A stretch of 25,479 nt of DNA from Thermoplasmata archaeon (GTDB lineage Archaea; Thermoplasmatota; Thermoplasmata; Lutacidiplasmatales; UBA184): the NCBI GenBank assembly GCA_030037695.1, contig JASHQF010000059.1, positions 1 to 25,479 on the forward strand, given 5' to 3'. Positions 1 to 6,521 of this stretch are shown here, piece by piece. The translations under genes and the position numbers were made by a program. The first letter of the stretch is position 1, and the number at the start of each line of letters is the position of its first letter. A model generated the notes under the pieces. It did no database searches and was not told where the DNA came from. It worked only from the letters and a program-made list of their open reading frames with translations.

Positions 1-255
1 GAGCAGGGCCGCTCGGACACGTACCCCTACAACGAGATCCACGAGGAGGACGCGACGATCACCCACGAGGCGGTCGTCGGGAAGATCGGCGAGGAGCAGA
101 TCTTCTACCTGATGAGCCGGGGCCTCTCCGAGTCGGACGCGATCCATCTCATCCTGATGGGGTTCCTCGCGGAGTTCGCGAAGGAGCTACCCGTCGACTA
201 CGCCCTCGAGCTGAACCGCCTGATCCAGCTCGAGATGACCGGCGCGGTCGGCTAG
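1..255 (+). CDS. sufB: Fe-S cluster assembly protein SufB, C-terminal part
   Basis: This is the last 84 codons of a gene that enters from the left edge. The translated tail carries the hallmarks of the SufB C-terminus: 'TYPYNEI', then 'ITHEA', then 'KIGEEQIFYLMSRGLSE', and an ending 'LEMTGAVG' that resembles the 'LEGSVG' ending of E. coli SufB. SufB forms the SufBC2D scaffold on which Fe-S clusters are built with the SufC ATPase. The cluster-handling cysteine of SufB would lie upstream of the window. A sufD gene lies 1.35 kb downstream on the opposite strand, and a scaffold gene follows, so this is one Fe-S assembly locus. sufC is probably just upstream, but that cannot be seen. SufD is a less likely alternative, because a complete SufD is present at 1607-2995. 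Confidence 0.9.
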   Translation, partial: EQGRSDTYPYNEIHEEDATITHEAVVGKIGEEQIFYLMSRGLSESDAIHLILMGFLAEFAKELPVDYALELNRLIQLEMTGAVG

Positions 256-393
256 CCCGACCTCGCCTCCGCGCGTAGGGAGCCCACCCGCGGTGCGGGC
301 CGGGGCCGGTCCTGAGGGGCCGACGGCCGTTTCTACGGGGCCTCTGTCCCTCCGGAGGGGGAGTCCGCCGACCTCGCGGGGCCCGGGAACGCG

Positions 394-1248
394 ATGGTAA
401 GCCCGACCGACCGTGGGGGGCCATCGCCGGCCCCTCTCCCGCCGCCTCCTGCCAGGCGCAAGGTCACGCTCCAGGGCGTCCCGGAGACGCTCGTCATCCC
501 GCTCTACGCGAAGGCGCTCGACTCTCGTGACCCGCACTCCATCCTCCACGACCGGGCCGCCGACCGGATCGTGCGGTCGCTCGACTACGACTTCGACCGC
601 TTGCGGTTTCCCGGCCGGCCCCAGATCCTGGCCGCGCGGGCCCGGCAGATCGACGAGTGGGTGCGGGAGTTCGTCGCCGCCCACCCCGAGGGGACGGTGC
701 TCAACCTGGGGTGCGGCCTCGACGCCCGCTACGCGCGGGTGCAACCGCCCACCTCGGTCCTCTGGCTCGACCTCGACCTGCCCGAGGTCATCGCGCTCCG
801 ACAGAAGTTCCTCGAAGAGCTGGGGAGCCCGCGCACGGTCGCCACCTCGGTGACGTCGCCCGGGTGGCTCGAGGAGCTCCCTGCGGACCGTCCGACCCTC
901 GCCGTCGCGGACGGGGTGTTCGAGTACCTCACGGCCGACGACGTCCGCTCCTTCGTCGGTCGCTTGACCGCCCACTTCGCGCACGGCGGGCTCGTGCTCG
1001 ACGTGATGAACTCCTACGCCGTGGGGCTGGGGAACGCACGGCTCGAGGGCCGCTCGGAGGCACGGTTGCGGTGGGCCGTGGACGACCTCGCCGAGCTCGA
1101 TCGCGTTGCCGGGCGGTGGCGTCGGACCGGCTCCGCTTCGGCGCTGGGTTCGCGCTACCTCCCGTTCCGGGTGCGGATGACCTACGCGATCGCCTTCCTT
1201 TCCCGACGGCTCCGGACGGCGATCCGCCTCGTGCGCTACGAGTTCTAG
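394..1248 (+). CDS. Class I SAM-dependent methyltransferase, LCM/TcmP family
   Basis: The product has 284 residues. Residues 24-60 ('VTLQGVPETLVIPLYAKAL' then 'SILHDRAADRIV') and the SAM-binding motif 'VLNLGCGLDAR' (about 102-112) are typical of the leucine-carboxyl-methyltransferase/tetracenomycin O-methyltransferase (Tcmp/PPM1) family. Further family marks are 'WLDLDLPEVIALR' (about 124-136) with the acidic residues that bind the ribose, and 'VADGVFEYL' (about 171-179). The enzyme should transfer a methyl group from SAM to a carboxyl or hydroxyl group of an unidentified small molecule. The first 20 residues are rich in Pro and low in conservation, so translation could start slightly downstream; the ATG used is the first clear one. 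The gene lies between sufB and the convergent sufD operon; nothing in the sequence ties it to Fe-S assembly. Confidence 0.8.
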   Translation: MVSPTDRGGPSPAPLPPPPARRKVTLQGVPETLVIPLYAKALDSRDPHSILHDRAADRIVRSLDYDFDRLRFPGRPQILAARARQIDEWVREFVAAHPEGTVLNLGCGLDARYARVQPPTSVLWLDLDLPEVIALRQKFLEELGSPRTVATSVTSPGWLEELPADRPTLAVADGVFEYLTADDVRSFVGRLTAHFAHGGLVLDVMNSYAVGLGNARLEGRSEARLRWAVDDLAELDRVAGRWRRTGSASALGSRYLPFRVRMTYAIAFLSRRLRTAIRLVRYEF

Positions 1249-1267
1249 CGCGGCACGCCGCCCGGGA

Positions 1268-1281
1268 CGCCCCCGAGGGCG
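1268..1281. terminator. Hairpin between convergent genes
   Basis: Arms CGCCC and GGGCG with loop CCGA lie in the 37-bp gap between the convergent ends of the methyltransferase (1248) and the small gene at 1286. There is no clear T-run on either strand, so the call rests on position and symmetry alone. Confidence 0.25.
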
Positions 1282-1285
1282 CCGT

Positions 1286-1597
1286 TCAGCGACGGGGACG
1301 CGGGACCTTGGAGGTCGCCGTGTGGGACTTCACGATGTCGATCACCGCGAGGCTCGTCGCGTAGGCGAGGTTCACCTCGCGCAGGAGCGCCTCCCGGCTA
1401 CGGTCGCCGGGCCGCTCGAGCATCGCGCGCGTCCCCTCGAGGAGCTCGGCGGCCGTCCGAAGGCTCGAAGGGTCGAGCACGGGACCGACGGGGGACTGCA
1501 CCGAGCCCTCGAGCTCGCGAAGGTCCTCCTCCAGCGAGCGGAGGATCTCCCGGAGCTTCGCCTCGTCGATCGCACTGCCTTCCGGGATGAGCGTCAT
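1286..1597 (-). CDS. Unknown 103-residue protein downstream of sufD
   Basis: I do not recognise this family. The ATG at 1597 begins 9 nt after the sufD stop on the same strand, so it is very likely the second gene of a sufD operon. The protein is predicted to be mostly helical: an amphipathic charged segment ('DEAKLREILRSLEEDLREL', about residues 11-29) is followed by a Pro/Ser linker and a second helical half ('SLRTAAELLEGTRAML', then 'EALLREVNLAYATSLAVIDIV'). It ends in a basic tail. There is no signal peptide, membrane segment or cysteine. The conserved-looking helical halves and the tight spacing support a real gene; a role in Fe-S assembly is only a guess from the neighbourhood. Confidence 0.7.
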   Translation of the reverse strand: MTLIPEGSAIDEAKLREILRSLEEDLRELEGSVQSPVGPVLDPSSLRTAAELLEGTRAMLERPGDRSREALLREVNLAYATSLAVIDIVKSHTATSKVPRPRR

Positions 1598-1606
1598 CGC
1601 CTGGGC

Positions 1607-2995
1607 TCAGCGCAGCTTCGCGTCGAACCGCCACTCGGGCGCGGTCTCCGAGCCCGTGACGTGGAGCGGCGGGAGCCGAGGGACGTCCTCCGCTCCCCAG
1701 CGGACGGCGGTGCCGTCCCACCGGGCAGCGAGCAGGGGGTAGAGCCCATCGCGGAGGGCGGCGATCGGCGAGCGGTCGAGGACGTAGGAGAGGAACCCCT
1801 CGCCGATCATCCGGATCGCGTCGGCCTCCTCGATCCCGCGGCTGCGCAGGTAAAAGACCCGCTCGGGGTCGACCGGGGCGACCGACGTGGAGTGGGTCGC
1901 TTTCACGTCGCGGCACAGGATCTCGAGGATCGGGATGGTGTCGGAGCGCGCGCCCTTGGAGAGCAGCATCGCGTGCTCGGAGATGTAGCTGATCGTCTTG
2001 CGCGCCGCCGGATCGATCCGGACCAGTCCCCGGCTCATCCCGCGCGCCGAGTCCCGGAAGACCCCGCGGGTGATCGATTGGCCGTGCGTGTCGGTCCCCG
2101 AGTGCTGGAGGTCGACCGAGCTGTCGTACGACTGCTCCCCGGCGCCGAAGAACGTCTGCAGGTCGTCGACCACCGAGCCGGTCCCTACGAGATGGGTCCG
2201 GTTCCGCACCTTGGTGCGGAACCCTCCGAGGCCGTTCCACAGCCAGGCGAGCCGCGCGCCCGGTCCGGTCGTCGCCGACCTCCGGTAAAGGGAGACCGAC
2301 CGGGGATCGGGGCCGTGCACCGAGAGCGCCACGACCTTCGCCCCCGGGCCGACCTCGAGCTCGGTCGTCGATCCCAGGAGCCGCTGGCCGTCGCGCGGAG
2401 CGTCCGTGGAGTAGCTCTCCTCGGTGAGGAACAGCTGGGCATCGCGGCCGGCCCGGATCGTGCGGTGGACGGCGATCGCCTCCCGCGGCCGGGAGAGGAC
2501 GGTGAACTCCCGGACTCGCAGCGGAGAGGACATGCCGTCGGGGAGCTCGAGGCGATACGCCCGGTTGGTGAGCGCGGCCGCGAGCGCGGAAAGGCGGTCG
2601 GGCGGCTCCTCCGCGGTCGCCGGGGGAGGGTTGCTCCCGTTCTCCCGCCAGAGCTCGGGCAGGGTGCGCAGCGTGACCCCCTGCCGGGAGATCTCGCTCG
2701 GGACCGAGGCCCGGGTCCCGCTCGCATCATGGACGATCGTCACGGCCGCCGGGTCCGGCGGGGGATCCGCGACCGGGGGACCTTTTCCGGCCGGATCGAT
2801 CCCGGCGAGGTCGACGCCCGCGAAGTAGCCGTACCCGCGATACAGGGGGTTCGGCTCGAGCGGGAGCTCCAGGAACCGCTCGTATGCTACCTTGCGGCGG
2901 GCGGCCATCCACGCCGGGTCGTGCAGGTCGTCCGACAGCGAACGGACCTCCGACTCGGAGAGCCACGCTTCGAACTTCGGAGCGGCGGAGGCCAT
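1607..2995 (-). CDS. sufD: Fe-S cluster assembly protein SufD
   Basis: The product has 462 residues and belongs to the SufB/SufD beta-helix family. The C-terminal part is diagnostic: 'SEHAMLLSKGARSDTIPILEI', then 'DVKATHSTSVAPVDPERVFYL', then 'RSRGIEEADAIRMIGEGFL'. His-368 sits where E. coli SufD has the cluster-relevant His-360 ('CSHGATVG' context). The N-terminus ('FEAWLSESEVRSLSDDLHDP', 'RRKVAYERFLELPLEPNPLYR') resembles the helical start of other archaeal SufD proteins. SufD pairs with SufB and SufC to assemble Fe-S clusters in the cytoplasm. About 40 residues follow the usual end of the family, a modest C-terminal extension. The ATG at 2995 fits a leaderless transcript, since a TATA box lies 26 nt upstream. 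The gene is divergent from sufU and convergent with sufB and the methyltransferase, an unusual arrangement for a suf locus. Confidence 0.9.
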   Translation of the reverse strand: MASAAPKFEAWLSESEVRSLSDDLHDPAWMAARRKVAYERFLELPLEPNPLYRGYGYFAGVDLAGIDPAGKGPPVADPPPDPAAVTIVHDASGTRASVPSEISRQGVTLRTLPELWRENGSNPPPATAEEPPDRLSALAAALTNRAYRLELPDGMSSPLRVREFTVLSRPREAIAVHRTIRAGRDAQLFLTEESYSTDAPRDGQRLLGSTTELEVGPGAKVVALSVHGPDPRSVSLYRRSATTGPGARLAWLWNGLGGFRTKVRNRTHLVGTGSVVDDLQTFFGAGEQSYDSSVDLQHSGTDTHGQSITRGVFRDSARGMSRGLVRIDPAARKTISYISEHAMLLSKGARSDTIPILEILCRDVKATHSTSVAPVDPERVFYLRSRGIEEADAIRMIGEGFLSYVLDRSPIAALRDGLYPLLAARWDGTAVRWGAEDVPRLPPLHVTGSETAPEWRFDAKLR

Positions 2996-3002
2996 CCGAT
3001 TT

Positions 3003-3024
3003 ACACACGATGGTGTGTTTATAA
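3003..3024 (-). promoter_or_regulatory. sufD promoter: TATA box overlapped by an inverted repeat
   Basis: On the minus strand TTATAAA (3018-3024) is centred about 26 nt before the sufD ATG, the expected distance for an archaeal TATA box and a transcript that starts at the start codon. A perfect inverted repeat, ACACAC-GATG-GTGTGT (3003-3018), fills the space between the TATA box and the start and touches the box. A protein bound there would block transcription, so this is a candidate operator, possibly for an iron- or redox-responsive repressor (inference). Confidence 0.6.
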
Positions 3025-3077
3025 GGGGGCGGGTTCGAGGGAGGCTCGACGCCGCGTGCCCTCAATTCCGGTCCCGC

Positions 3078-3084
3078 TTTATAC
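3078..3084 (+). promoter_or_regulatory. sufU TATA box
   Basis: TTTATAC is centred at about 3081, 36 nt before the sufU ATG, which would give a short leader of about 10 nt. It follows a C/G-rich element (CCCGC) where a BRE would sit. It is the only A+T-rich site in the divergent gap on this strand apart from the sufD promoter. Confidence 0.5.
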
Positions 3085-3117
3085 GGTGGACCGGTAGACG
3101 AAGCCGACACGGATCCG

Positions 3118-3510
3118 ATGGCCTACGACATGTACCAGGAGGTGATCCTCCAGCATTACCGGTCTCCCCGGAACTTCGGCGCGCTCGAGGGGGCCACGCT
3201 GCAGGGCGAGGAGTCCAACCCCCTCTGCGGCGACCACATCACGATGCGGCTCCGGGTCGATCCCTCCACGAAGAAGATCGACGCCGTGAAGTTCGAGGGG
3301 GACGGATGCGCGATCAGTGTGGCCAGCGCCTCGATGCTGACCGAGAAGGTCGCGGGACTCACGGTGGACGAGGTCGGCCGCCTCGGCAGGGACGAGGTCC
3401 TCGGGTGGCTCGGGATCCCGCTCTCCCCCGTGCGGGTGAAGTGCGCGCTCACGGGGTTCAGCGCGCTGGGAAGGGCCCTCCACCCCGAACTCGCCCGGGC
3501 CGGCGCGTGA
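3118..3510 (+). CDS. sufU: SufU/IscU-type Fe-S scaffold protein
   Basis: The product has 130 residues. It shows the U-type scaffold pattern: 'HYRSPRNFGALE' near the start, 'NPLCGDHI' (Cys-37, Asp-39), 'FEGDGCAIS' (Cys-64) and 'VRVKCALTGFSAL' (Cys-109). These three cysteines and the Asp bind the metal or nascent cluster in IscU and SufU. In Gram-positive SufU a segment of roughly 20 residues separates the second and third cysteines and a Lys precedes the third; in IscU the segment is missing and a His precedes it. Here the spacing (45 residues) is IscU-like but the residue before Cys-109 is Lys, as in SufU. It probably accepts or relays sulfur with the SufBCD system. The ferredoxin follows after 37 nt. 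Confidence 0.85.
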   Translation: MAYDMYQEVILQHYRSPRNFGALEGATLQGEESNPLCGDHITMRLRVDPSTKKIDAVKFEGDGCAISVASASMLTEKVAGLTVDEVGRLGRDEVLGWLGIPLSPVRVKCALTGFSALGRALHPELARAGA

Positions 3511-3547
3511 CCCCGCAACGTCGATCGCCCGAGGGGCACCCCGACGT

Positions 3548-3748
3548 ATGATCGCGGTCGATCCCGGCACCTGCGTGCTCTGCGGACTCTGCACGGGGGT
3601 CTGCCCGCCCAACGCCCTCGAGCTGACCCCTACGCGGCTCCGGGTCCACGACAACTGCACCGAATGCGGGTGGTGCGTGCCGTACTGCCCCGTCGGCGCG
3701 ATCTCGGGCGGTCGACCGATCCGTCGACGGCCCCGTCGCGATGCCTGA
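3548..3748 (+). CDS. 2[4Fe-4S] ferredoxin
   Basis: The product is a 66-residue bacterial-type ferredoxin. Two complete cluster motifs are visible: Cys-9, 12, 15 and 19 ('CVLCGLCTGVCP') and Cys-37, 40, 43 and 47 ('CTECGWCVPYCP'), separated by the usual 'NALEL' segment. It should carry single electrons in the cytoplasm. The tail is strongly basic (several Arg). The gene lies 37 nt after sufU, and its last codons overlap the start of the radical SAM gene by 8 nt. The two products are therefore translationally coupled, and this ferredoxin is a plausible electron donor for the radical SAM enzyme as well as a client of the neighbouring Fe-S machinery. Confidence 0.9.
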   Translation: MIAVDPGTCVLCGLCTGVCPPNALELTPTRLRVHDNCTECGWCVPYCPVGAISGGRPIRRRPRRDA

Positions 3749-5189
3749 GACCCCGTCGGCGGTCGCCGCCGGCGCCCGCGTCCTGCTCGTCGATCCGTAC
3801 GTCGCCCGGGAGGACCCGATGGAACGCAAGTTCGTCGAGCTCTATCCGTCGCTCGGGCTCCTGACGCTCGGCGCGTACCTGCGGGACCACGGCGCGGAGG
3901 TCCAGGTCGTCGACCTCACGTTCGAGCGGGACGGACGGTCCGTGGCCCGGGCCCTCCGTGCGTTCCGCCCGCACGTCGTCGGGGTGCACACGAAGACCCT
4001 CACCGCGCGTCGCGCGCTCGCGATCGCTCGCTCGGTCCGGGCCTCGGGGGCCCTCGCGGTCGCCGGGGGTCCGGACGCCGCCACGCGACCGGAGCTGTAC
4101 CTCACGTCCGGGTTCGATGCCGTCGTGCCCGGCGAAGGCGAGGGGGCGCTGGTCGATATGGCGCGCGCTGCCCGGGATCGCACGTCCGTCCACACCGTGC
4201 CCGGCGTGGTGACCTGGAAGGACGGGCGTCCGTCCCGGGGACCGGCGCGCTCGCTGATGCGGGACCTGGACGAGCTGCCCCTTCCGGCCTGGGACCTCGT
4301 CGACATGGAGCGGTACCTCCGCCGATGGGAACAGAGCGCCGGGGAGCGACGCGCCGCGGTCCTGACGTCCCGCGGGTGCCCGTTCGATTGCTCCTGGTGT
4401 TCCAAGCCGACGTTCGGCCGCACGTTCCGGCAGCAGTCGCCGGCCCGTGTTGTCCGGGAGCTCCGGGCGCTCCGCGACACGTACCACGTCGATTACGTGC
4501 GGTTCTGCGACGACGTGTTCGGGGTCTCCCGGGCGTGGCTCGAGGAGCTGCTCGGCCGGATGGAAGCCGAGGAGCTCGGCCTCCGGTTCGAGTGTCTGGC
4601 CCGGGTCGACCTGCTCAAACCCGACCTGCTCGCGAGGATGCGGGGCGCGGGCCTGGAGCGTGTGTACGTCGGCGTCGAGTCCGGGAGCCAGAAGATGCTC
4701 ACGCTCATGAACCGGGGCACGAAGCTCGCGCAGGTCGAGCGGACCGCCGCCGCCCTGCGAGCGGCCGGAGTACGCCAGTACTGGTTCTTGATGCTGGGTT
4801 ATCCCGGGGAGTCGCTCGAGGACATCGAGGCGACGCTCCGCCTGTTCCGCCGGTTCAGCCCCGAGGAGTATTCGGTCTCGATCGCGGTGCCGGTCCCGGG
4901 GACCCGCTTCTACGACCAGGTGAAGGACCGTCTGAGGGGCGCGAGCCGTCGCCCGTCGGCCAAGGCCGGGGGAGGTACCCTACTGTTCGAAGCGGCGTAC
5001 CCCGAGCACCTCTACCGCTGGGAACAGGCGCGGTTCGGCCTCGAGGCCGCGCTGGGCAAGGCGCGGGGGCGGTTCTCGCCCGGCGTCGTCGACCGCCTCG
5101 GTCGCGCCGCCGACCGGTTCCACGAGAAGGTCGCGACGCCCCTCCTGGTCGGCGCCAGCGGCCGGCGGCGCGGACCGTCGGGAAGCTAG
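3741..5189 (+). CDS. Radical SAM enzyme with N-terminal B12-binding-type domain
   Basis: The product has 482 residues. Residues about 12-145 form a Rossmann-like cobalamin-binding-type domain ('RVLLVDPYV', 'YPSLGLLTLGAYLRDHGAEV', 'GGPDAATRP', 'VVPGEGEGAL'). The radical SAM core follows with Cys-213, Cys-217 and Cys-220 ('SRGCPFDCSWCS') for the [4Fe-4S] cluster, then 'FECLARVDLL', 'YVGVESGSQ', 'WFLMLGYPGE' and 'SVSIAVPVPGTRFYDQV', all typical of the BchE/HpnJ-like group. The DxHxxG cobalamin motif is not evident, which is common in this group. These enzymes perform radical methylations or cyclisations on unreactive carbons. In archaea, relatives include the GDGT ring synthases Grs, but the sequence alone does not decide the substrate. 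The gene overlaps the ferredoxin by 8 nt; its stop shares a CTAG palindrome with the convergent gene at 5186. Confidence 0.85.
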   Translation: MPETPSAVAAGARVLLVDPYVAREDPMERKFVELYPSLGLLTLGAYLRDHGAEVQVVDLTFERDGRSVARALRAFRPHVVGVHTKTLTARRALAIARSVRASGALAVAGGPDAATRPELYLTSGFDAVVPGEGEGALVDMARAARDRTSVHTVPGVVTWKDGRPSRGPARSLMRDLDELPLPAWDLVDMERYLRRWEQSAGERRAAVLTSRGCPFDCSWCSKPTFGRTFRQQSPARVVRELRALRDTYHVDYVRFCDDVFGVSRAWLEELLGRMEAEELGLRFECLARVDLLKPDLLARMRGAGLERVYVGVESGSQKMLTLMNRGTKLAQVERTAAALRAAGVRQYWFLMLGYPGESLEDIEATLRLFRRFSPEEYSVSIAVPVPGTRFYDQVKDRLRGASRRPSAKAGGGTLLFEAAYPEHLYRWEQARFGLEAALGKARGRFSPGVVDRLGRAADRFHEKVATPLLVGASGRRRGPSGS

Positions 5190-5305
5190 CGGGCCGGTGC
5201 GCGCCCGTGCAGGGGGCACGGGCGGCGCAGGCGGCAGAGCCGGCACTTCTCGCGGGGGACCGGGGGGATCGGCTTCTGCATCCGCCCATACTTCCGCCGT
5301 GGCAT
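5186..5305 (-). CDS. Small Cys/His-rich protein (39 residues)
   Basis: I do not recognise a named family. The frame from ATG at 5305 gives a basic protein whose core reads 'MQKPIPPVPREKCRLCRLR' followed by 'RPCPLHG'. Cys-21, Cys-24, Cys-30 and His-33 form a C-x2-C-x5-C-x2-H pattern that could bind zinc. A shadow frame in such GC-rich DNA would seldom yield so ordered a motif, and the frame exactly fills the gap up to the convergent radical SAM gene, with both stops inside one CTAG (5186-5189). A weak A+T-rich element on the minus strand (TTGAAAT, about 5341-5347) could be its TATA box. The frame stays open upstream, so the start is uncertain. Confidence 0.5.
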   Translation of the reverse strand: MPRRKYGRMQKPIPPVPREKCRLCRLRRPCPLHGRAPAR

Positions 5306-5417
5306 CGCCGCTCGGAGGGACGCCGCGAGGGACCGGACCGATTTCAACCTGACGAGCGCCGTGCTCGAAGGTCCGCCGTCCCGAGGAGTTTTGTGGGCGC
5401 TGGGCCGTCGCGGGGGG

Positions 5418-6521
5418 ATGGCGCTACCGGGTCGCGCCACGCCGGCGGGAACGCAAGCGTTCCGGGACCGGGCCGTGCGGGAGCGCGCGTTGCCGTTCGA
5501 GCATTTTCGCACCGCGCCCGGGGAGCTGGCCCTGAGCTCCCTCGGGCTCGGGACGTACATCGGACCGCCGGACGGCCCGACCGACCTCGCCGTCGAGCAG
5601 GCCGTGACCGTCTGCCTCACCTCCGGTCGGGTGAACGTGCTCGATACCGCGATCAATTACCGCCATCAGCGGGCCGAACGGAGCGTGGGACGGGCCCTCG
5701 CCCGACTTCTCGAGAAGGGTGAGGTCCCCCGGGAGGGGGTGTTCGTCGCCACGAAGAACGGCTATCTCGCGCCCGACGGGGAGTCCCGGCTCCCCGCCGA
5801 ACGATGGATCGAGGAGGAACTCGTGCGACCGGGGATCCTCGCCCGCGACGACCTCGCGGACGGGTGCCACGCCATGTCTTCCTCGTTCCTCAAGGACCAG
5901 TTCGAGCGAAGCCGCCGGAACCTCGGGCTCGAGACGATCGATCTCCTGTACCTTCACAACGCGCCGGACGCGCAGATCCCCGCGGTGGGCCGAGATCTCT
6001 TCCTCGCCCGGCTCGAGGAGGCGTTCGCGCTCTACGAGCGCCTTCGCGACGAGGGGTCGCTCGTCGCCTACGGCCTCGCGACGTGGGACTGCCTGCGCCA
6101 TCCCCCCACCGCTCCTGGGCATTTCTCGCTCGAGGCGGCCGTCCGGCTCGCCCGGAAGGTCGGTGGGGAGGAGCACGGGATGCGGTTCGTGCAGTTCCCG
6201 TTCAATCTCGCGATGCCCGAGGCGTGGCAGCGCCCGAGCCAGTCCGTCGGGGGGCGACCGATGTCGGTGTTCGGCGCGGCCACGCGGCTCGGGCTCGGTT
6301 GCTTCACGAGCGTCCCGCTGCTCCAGGGCCAGCTCGCCCGATCCGGGCCGCGGCGCTCGGGGCTCAGTGCGGCGCAGACCGCGCTCCAGTTCGCCCGCTC
6401 GGTACCGGGGTCCGTCGGCCCGCTGATCGGGCAGAAAGGTCCGGCGCACCTCTCCGAGAACCTTGGGGTGGCCGAGCGCCGCCCGTGGGACGAGGCGACG
6501 TTCGCCTCCCTGCTCACGTAG
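5418..6521 (+). CDS. Aldo/keto reductase
   Basis: The product has 367 residues from the ATG at 5418, which is preceded by a G-rich run. A GTG at 5361 in the same frame would add 19 residues that do not look conserved. The aldo/keto reductase catalytic tetrad is visible: Asp-76 and Tyr-81 in 'VNVLDTAINYR', Lys-113 in 'VFVATKNGY' and His-180 in 'IDLLYLHNAPD'. 'LGLGTYIG' near the start is the usual first strand of the TIM barrel, and the sequence ends in the NAD(P)-binding side ('PLIGQKGPAHLSENLGVAE'). It should reduce a carbonyl with NADPH; the substrate is unknown. A segment about residues 136-160 is longer than in typical members. It ends convergently with rad50, overlapping by 8 nt. Confidence 0.85.
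   Translation: MALPGRATPAGTQAFRDRAVRERALPFEHFRTAPGELALSSLGLGTYIGPPDGPTDLAVEQAVTVCLTSGRVNVLDTAINYRHQRAERSVGRALARLLEKGEVPREGVFVATKNGYLAPDGESRLPAERWIEEELVRPGILARDDLADGCHAMSSSFLKDQFERSRRNLGLETIDLLYLHNAPDAQIPAVGRDLFLARLEEAFALYERLRDEGSLVAYGLATWDCLRHPPTAPGHFSLEAAVRLARKVGGEEHGMRFVQFPFNLAMPEAWQRPSQSVGGRPMSVFGAATRLGLGCFTSVPLLQGQLARSGPRRSGLSAAQTALQFARSVPGSVGPLIGQKGPAHLSENLGVAERRPWDEATFASLLT

Noticed and set aside
1322..3097. 591-codon open frame antisense to sufD
   Set aside because: Low-complexity Arg/Gly/Pro/Glu protein with no motif, a product of high G+C codon bias opposite sufD.
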